A stretch of 64,000 nt of DNA from Oreohelix idahoensis (taxonomy: Eukaryota > Mollusca > Gastropoda > Stylommatophora > Oreohelicidae). The notes beneath the pieces were generated by a model, which worked only from the letters and a program-made list of their open reading frames with translations, had not been told where the DNA came from and did no database searches. The translations under genes were made by a program, and so were the position numbers. The stretch is taken from NCBI GenBank assembly GCA_024509875.1, contig JAMPIV010005018.1, positions 372,001 through 436,000 of the forward strand. The letters are read 5' to 3'. Shown in pieces: positions 58,560 through 64,000 of this stretch. Position 1 is the first letter of the stretch. Every line of letters starts with the position of its first letter.

Positions 58560-60270
58560 TGTCTTTTTTGAATTATTCTGCGTCTGTGACAATGAGTGTT
58601 TGTGAATGTTTGAGTAGTTAAGTACCTCTAGTTGGAGTCTGAGCTGCTTCTTTCATTAACTGGGGTTGTAGTTGTAGCTGTAGGCCTCTGCAAGAGTCTT
58701 TGTCTGGATCGTTGATAATCCTCGACTGTGTGGTATAACTTGAAGCAGGGTATCAGGCATAGAGGTACATTGCAATCTGGGCAGTACATGCAAGTCTGGC
58801 TTCTGTTCCCTGCAGCCTTACACACTTTACAGTCTGGTTTGTACCTTGCCCTTTCATGTTTATCAATGAAGTGGTGCTCAGTAAGTCGTGTTGTTGTGAC
58901 CTGTGGTTTTGAAGGTGTCACATTGTGTCGAAGAATAGCAGGTTCAATAAGAGTCAGACTGACATCCTGATCTTTGCTTTGATCTTTTTTTTGTAGAGCT
59001 GGCAGTGTTGTAGGTTATGTGCCCATTGACCAGGGCAGTTTCAACTAAAAAAATGATATAAAAATAGGATTTGTGTGGGTAGGGGTAGCTTGCACCTAGT
59101 TGGCCGAAGTGGTCAACACCTCCCATACTTTTGCTGTATTTTTCTGCAAGCACTGGCTTCTGAATTCTTCTGCCCTAAAGAATTTGTCTTTCTAACTGTC
59201 TTGTTTATATTATCATTGGAGTGAACAGTAGATATAATGTTAAATCTTTTTGTATCATGCCTGGTGACTGTCGGCATGCCTTATTGTTAAGGATAGATTT
59301 GAGATGCAGATAAAATAGTGTGGCATGTTACTACACGCTAGCACATTTCCATTTTTATGTGAGGAATTGTGTTTGCCTGTGTAGGCAAACTACTGTTTGC
59401 ATGAAGCGTTCACCCATGGTGAGTGAGGCGTTCACCCGTGGTGAGCGACGGTCAAGTAGTGAGGGTTTTGTCACATGTCGTGGGGTTCAGTGTGTTAATT
59501 AATTGGCCTTCCGTCTTTGTGTTTGCGTCCAAGAGAGATGTAATTTTTCGAGCTCCGGGATAATGGAGATTGATATATAAATATACATTGTGGCATTATT
59601 GATTTTTCGGAGGCCACCATGTTATGTGCAAGATGGTTAATGAACTTATCTAGAAGTGCATACCATAATTTACTACAAGTAACTTTGAGATATGAGGCAA
59701 CTAATATTTTGTTTGGCCTGATTGCTTCTGCTGCATTACTTTGGTTTTCGTGGATTGCCCGAACCTTTAGTACAACGGCCAGGATTAAGTGGAGATGAGA
59801 GGAGTGTATTATTATTATATTATTGCCACTTAAAGATGCCTAACGTTTGAAACTTATTGACGGACGAGGGATAATCTACTACGCTTATCCATTGCCATGT
59901 ACTTTTGATGTTTTGATGGGCGTTATTGTGAAGTGACTTTATTTATTAAATGTCAACCATGTTTCCCGTGGACCTGTTCACCTACCGGCTTTTATGTATA
60001 CAGACCCTAATGTCCTGAAAGAACACCTGCTATCATTCACGTATCCATGCATGATCCTCTAATTTATCCCAGCATAACACTTATCTTCTGTCACACAAAA
60101 CACAGGATGATTTGCCTTTTTCAATTTGAGTTGCCTTTTCTTTAGTGCTTCAGGAAAATGCTTCCTATTTTCAGCTACTGTTCCAAATGCACCAATCTGA
60201 ATTTCTTTCAGGTCTTGAAATAAAGCTGAAGGCTGAATAAAAACTACCACAGAAGAGAATATGTCCCTTG
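58560..60270 (-). pseudogene. piggyBac-type transposase, C-terminal part (copy 1)
   Basis: Minus strand: ALFQDLKEIQIGAFGTVAEN, RKHFPEALKKRQLKLKKANH and PVFCVTEDK (60225-60085). A solo LTR interrupts, then EKYSKSMGGVDHFGQLGASY (third catalytic Asp region), TALVNGHITYN, and the Cys-rich end CKVCKAAGNRSQTCMYCPDC-NVPLC. The C-terminal zinc domain is a hallmark of piggyBac transposases. The N-terminal half is missing and small frame changes occur. It sits inside the hAT element. Confidence 0.78.
59285..60079. mobile_element. solo LTR in the piggyBac remnant
   Basis: 795 bases from TGTTAAGGAT to GCATAACA, flanked by exact 5-bp duplications CTTAT (59280-59284 and 60080-60084). The other piggyBac copy (63680-63700) has no insert at this site. 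TG...CA ends with a 5-bp duplication and no internal gene identify a solo LTR left by recombination. Confidence 0.88.
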
Positions 60271-60473
60271 TTGCCTATCCATCAAGAAGATCTTTCACAA
60301 CCCTGAAAGTTGCCCCAACACAACCTTCATAATTTTCCTTACCAGTATCAATTTTCAATTTCATGCAGTATTATGTTTTAGCATCAGTGAGAGCAGATAG
60401 TTTGAATTCCCACTTTGAGGCAGTTAGTGCTTGAAATATATTCCTGCTTGTGTGCAGAGCGAGGTGATTTTTC

Positions 60474-62467
60474 TCAGTACCTATTCACTTCATCAGTGGT
60501 CAGATCTATGGCAGTGTCAGGGGAAAAAAGTTTGAAAAAAATCAATGGCCATATATTCAGTTGTTGCAATATGAACTTTGTGCAGCCCACAGCTTCCAAC
60601 ATTAGTTCTATGCCATAGTTCTGGTTCAGTAGCGCATTAATTTTGTCATGAAAAGCCCAGTTTACATTAGGTCCATCCATGGACAGATGAAGAATATGTC
60701 CTAAATTTAACGACGAGCATGCATCATCAAATGCAATCTGCAAATCAAGAGCTCTAGCATGTAAGATAACTTTGATGTAAGATAATGTGTTTTTATCACA
60801 TTTACATCCCAGAAATGAATATGGAAATCCATTTGCTTTTGCTGGATTGATTTGTTCATGCTTTCATCACACAAAACAATGTAACTGTTCTTGCTAAGCT
60901 GGCTCTCAAGAAGTGAGGTGAAATACAGAGCCAGTCCAAAAGAGGTCAGGTAGAAAGTTTTCCTTTCAGACAGACCAAACTGTCTGGCAAAAAAACTATC
61001 AGGAAAAATTTTGAGAAAAATTGTATCAATTCCTGTATTTGAATTAAAACCATGGTGACTTTTGACTGAAAACAGAGCCCAAATAATCTCAGCTCTGAGA
61101 GTTTCTTCCTTGGTCACAAATAATGTCACATCTGTAGGTCTTCTGGTTGTGTAAGACGTTTTTGACGTGTCTGAGGGTGTACTGTTAGACGGTTTTGACG
61201 TGTCCGAGGGTAAAACTGCTCCCTGGGGTTGTGTTCTTTTCTGTAAATAAAAAAAAATGGAACACACAAATAACTTATGAGTAGGCCTAAGCTATGTATA
61301 TTTACCAAGTCAAAGTTCTAATGGAACACACAAATAACTTATGAGTAGGCCTAAGCTATGTATATTTACTAAGTCAAAGTTCTAATGGAACACACAAATA
61401 ACTTATGAGTAGGCCTAAGCTATGTATATTTACCAAGTCAAAGTTCTAAACGCATACATAATATAGTCAAACAATATTTAACTAGAACAAAAGCTAATAT
61501 ATAATAATTGGGAGGGTGAAGGTATGATAATATTCTTATAATACTTATGATCTTATGATAAGTGAAAATCTATGAAATATCTAACTGGAAATAGCAGGCC
61601 TGTACCCCACCCAACTTTACTAGTTTTGTTTGGTTTTTTGTTGGGTTTTGTTTTTTCTCGTTTCTGTTTGTTTATATATTTTTTAAATTTTATTTATTTA
61701 TTTTTAAAATAACATAAGAATAAGCACAAAATTGGTAATTTTCATTTATCCTAATTACAGCGATTTGACAGATGTGACGCCACTTTCATGTATCGGCGGT
61801 TATTCATGTTATCTGGAATTGAAAACATGTAGGCATATCCTAATTATAACCCTTCAGAGGTTGAACAGGATATGTCTCTTCATCATAAAAACAAAAAAAG
61901 CATTCAAAATATATTTATTTCCCAAAAATGTGGTGAAATGAACAGTGGAACATGGGTCTGATAACAGGGTAGGATATAAGACATGGAATTGCCATCAATT
62001 TCTATTCCTGACCATCTTAAACTGTATCAAACAAGTTCCCGTAAGCAGTTGTAAATCAAGAAATTTCATTCAGACACTAGCCTATAATTTTGGCCATGGT
62101 TAAAAAAAAAATGTAAATAGGCCTACATTGTAAATTACGGATGCAAGTACAGTAGGCCTATCTATAAACTGGACTTATTTAAATATGTTTTATAAATGAT
62201 ATAAATGAATTTATTACTTACCTCAGTTGAAATGAACGATTTAATACAACTTGAATGCGCAGAAAAGTTCTTGTGTGTTTTTTTTCCAGTAGCATGCAAC
62301 ATTACTGCACTTTCTCCCATGCAGGTCAAATATATTTCTTTTTTACACATGGTGCAATTTGCGTAATTTGCAGTTTTTCCAGGCGCTATCCGTGTTTTAT
62401 AACTTGGTATTTCTAGCCATTTATACTGAAAGTGACAACCAGGCATGTTTCTAAACAATAATTTCAA
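60474..62467 (-). pseudogene. hAT-like transposase, two exons, frameshifted
   Basis: Exon 1 (62467-62222) has a BED-type zinc finger: CTMCKKEIYLTCMGESAVML followed by HATGKKTHK. A donor GAG|gtaagt at 62221 and acceptor tttatttacag at 61241 join it in phase to exon 2 (from 61240). This reads RAEIIWALFSVKSHHGF, KIFPDSFFARQFGLSERKTF, YIVLCDESMNKS (first catalytic Asp) and, after a frameshift near 60760, LHLSMDGPNVNW (second Asp). Another shift near 60610 gives NVGSCGLHKVHI. The C-terminal dimerisation region is missing. DNA cut-and-paste function lost. Confidence 0.75.
61257..61448. repeat. 64-bp triplication in the hAT intron
   Basis: Three nearly identical units of atggaacacacaaataactt, atgagtaggcctaagctatg and the rest. 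The first overlaps the 3' end of the intron. Confidence 0.93.
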
Positions 62468-62757
62468 AAGTGGCGATGCTTGATTCGAATAGCAGAAACG
62501 AGCGCTAAAAATAAATTTGTGCGTTCACGTCATTAACGCAAACGGCCGAAAATGTCTGGAAATGGATTTAGTGCACAAAGGGAAGTAAAAATTCTATGGT
62601 AACTGAAGTTTAATGAAAAATACCACCAATAACCCAACTTTCGATTCGTATTTTTTTTCCAGGTCCTATGCAGGAAATTCAAAGATTTTAGCCATTTTCC
62701 CAGCCTTTTCAAGGCCTGGAATTTTGTTTTTCATTTTCCAGGTCACTACAAACCCTG

Positions 62758-63125
62758 TATAATCTGTCTAAACAATGGTACATACAACATATAAGGTTAA
62801 TTACCTGTCTGATATAGTTTGTATAAACATCAGTACATACAACACATAAGGTTAATTAATTGTCTGATATAATTTGTCTAAACAATGGTACATTTGACGT
62901 ATAAGATTAATTAACTGTCTGATATAGTTTGTCTAAACAATGATACATATTATATATAAGGCTAATTAACTGTCTGATATAGTTTGTCTAAACAATGGTA
63001 CATACAACATATAAGGTTAATTAAAATTATGATATAGTTTGTCCAAATAATGGTACATACAACATATAAGGTTAATTAATTGTCAGATATAGTTTTTCTA
63101 AACAGTGGTACATTCAAGGCTAATT
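62758..63125. repeat. 55-bp tandem array, right part
   Basis: About six to seven units of the array that begins at 57708, with similar divergence. Confidence 0.9.
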
Positions 63126-63249
63126 AACACTTTGCTGACCAATTTAGACTCTAGGCGAATTTTTGTTATAGTCCCTTGCTGACCAAATGCGACTCTCATC
63201 GAATTAGTAAAACTACGAAAGAAACAGAAAGTCATATCAATTGTTTTAT
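63126..63249. other. short unassigned spacer with internal repetition
   Basis: ttgctgaccaa...gactct occurs twice (63132 and 63177) within 60 bases. Nothing else seen. Confidence 0.4.
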
Positions 63250-63822
63250 GAAACAAGCATCATCGTGTTATTGTGACTTGTGGTGTTGAAGGTGTCACAT
63301 TGCGTCGAAGAATAGCAGGTTCAATAAGAGCGATACTGACATCCTGCCTGAACCTCTTTGCTGTGATCTTTTTTGAAGAGTTGGCAGCATTGTAGGTCAT
63401 GTGCCCATTGACCAGGGCAGTTTTAACTAAGAAATGATATAATGGCAGGGACCATTTATAGGATCTGTGGGGGTAGGGGTAGCTTGCACCCAGTTGGCCG
63501 AAGTGGTCAACACCTCTCATACTTTTGTTGTATTTTTCTGGAAGCACTGACTTCTGCATTGTTCTGCCCTCAGGAATTCCTCATTTTCTGTCTTGTCCAT
63601 TAACATCATTAGAGTGAACAGTAGATGTAAGGTTAACTCTTTTTGTGTCATGCCAGGTAACTGCCAACACGCCTTTATCTTCTGTTGCGCAAAACACAGG
63701 ATGATCTACCTTTTTCAATTTGAGTTGCTTTTTCTTCAGTGCTTCAGGAAAATGTTTCCTATTTTCAGCTACTGTTCCACATGCACCACTCTGAATTTCT
63801 TTCAGTGCTTGAAATAAAGCAC
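63250..63822 (-). pseudogene. piggyBac-type transposase fragment (copy 2)
   Basis: Minus strand: ALFQALKEIQSGACGTVAEN, KLKKVDHPVFCATEDKGVLA, VTWHDTKRVNLTSTVHSNDV and LPEKYNKSMRGVDHFGQLGA, then TALVNGHMTYNAANSSKK. It stops before the Cys-rich end. It retains about 45 bases that copy 1 lost around the solo-LTR site. Both ends are truncated. Confidence 0.8.
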
Positions 63823-63834
63823 TTTGTTTGAGTG

Positions 63835-64000
63835 GAATTCTGTGTCTGCGTAATCTGACAATGAATGTTTGTGAATGTTTGAGTAGTTAAGTACCTCTAG
63901 TTGGAGTCTGAACTGCTTCCTTCAATAACTGGGGTTGAAGTTGTAGCTGTAGGCCTCTGCAAGAGTCTTTGTCGGGAAGGTTGATAATCCTCGACTGTGT
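63835..64000 (-). pseudogene. piggyBac-type C-terminal fragment (copy 3, cut by window edge)
   Basis: The sequence repeats 58565-58730 (3' untranslated part and the last codons, with gagtagttaagtacctct and the Gln/Thr-rich end). It lies directly upstream of copy 2 in tandem orientation and runs off the window. Confidence 0.75.

Larger units (their letters stand above)
58003..62757 (-). mobile_element. hAT-like DNA transposon splitting the 55-bp array
   Basis: Terminal inverted repeats: CAGGGTTCATAG on the left and CAGGGTTTGTAG on the right (read inward), with further CCAGG/TTTTCC subterminal motifs on both sides. The flanks belong to the same tandem array. The target duplication is not clean (agtctgtc against aatctgtc, with three extra bases on the right). 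It encodes a decayed hAT transposase on the minus strand and has received a piggyBac fragment. Confidence 0.72.

Overview
This is a metazoan genomic window, not a bacterial or viral one. It has an expanded C2H2 zinc-finger locus with canonical introns, five or more families of non-LTR retrotransposon, a Penelope-like element, a Gmr1-like LTR element, hAT and piggyBac DNA transposons, a tRNA-type SINE, long (TA)n runs and many minisatellites. The style of the fingers and of the LINEs suggests a lophotrochozoan, probably a mollusc. That is an inference; no host single-copy gene here fixes the taxon. The only plausible host gene is a C2H2 zinc-finger gene on the minus strand at about 54014-50367, with decayed or split relatives further left.

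Layout. 1-3337: right-hand part of a Ty3/gypsy-type element on the minus strand with a SCAN-like Gag, an aspartic protease and then directly an integrase zinc-binding domain, the Gmr1-like pol order. 4859-10440: two head-to-tail copies of one LINE family, the second broken by a 1.6 kb insert. 10552-10900: a SINE. 11230-13808: a Penelope-like element (minus) whose reverse transcriptase has been filled by a 44-bp tandem repeat. 14729-18716: three minisatellites and LINE tails. 21131-21556: a short hAT with an 8-bp target duplication. 21900-27695: decayed LINEs, including a Jockey-like one whose ORF1 zinc knuckle has been amplified in tandem.

27955-54014 is the zinc-finger locus, and it is a nest. 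One zinc-finger exon is cut at 28127/44307 by a LINE of family D, which itself holds two LTR-type insertions (28295-30995 and 31083-43557). The larger of these holds an almost intact I-type LINE (38317-42771). Each layer can be peeled off by its target-site duplication. The young 31083-43557 element carries no recognisable gag or pol. Its only intact ORF is a 568-residue orphan protein with its own TATA box and poly(A) signal. Two more LINEs entered an older finger array side by side at the same motif (45226-46283 and 46301-49448), the second with a 5' inversion. A finger-derived 104-bp satellite follows (49460-50345).

54418-57015 is a LINE of family D with one visible nonsense codon. 57708-63125 is a 55-bp tandem array split by a 4.75 kb hAT element, which contains piggyBac remains, which contain a solo LTR. 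Two more piggyBac remnants close the window.

LINE families are labelled here for convenience: A (TTA tail), B (TAAG tail), C (TGAT tail), D (GATGAT tail), E (I-type with RNase H, TCA tail), F (Jockey-like). A recurring theme is tandem amplification of pieces of coding sequence (Penelope RT, LINE-C RT, LINE-F zinc knuckle, zinc fingers) into minisatellites.
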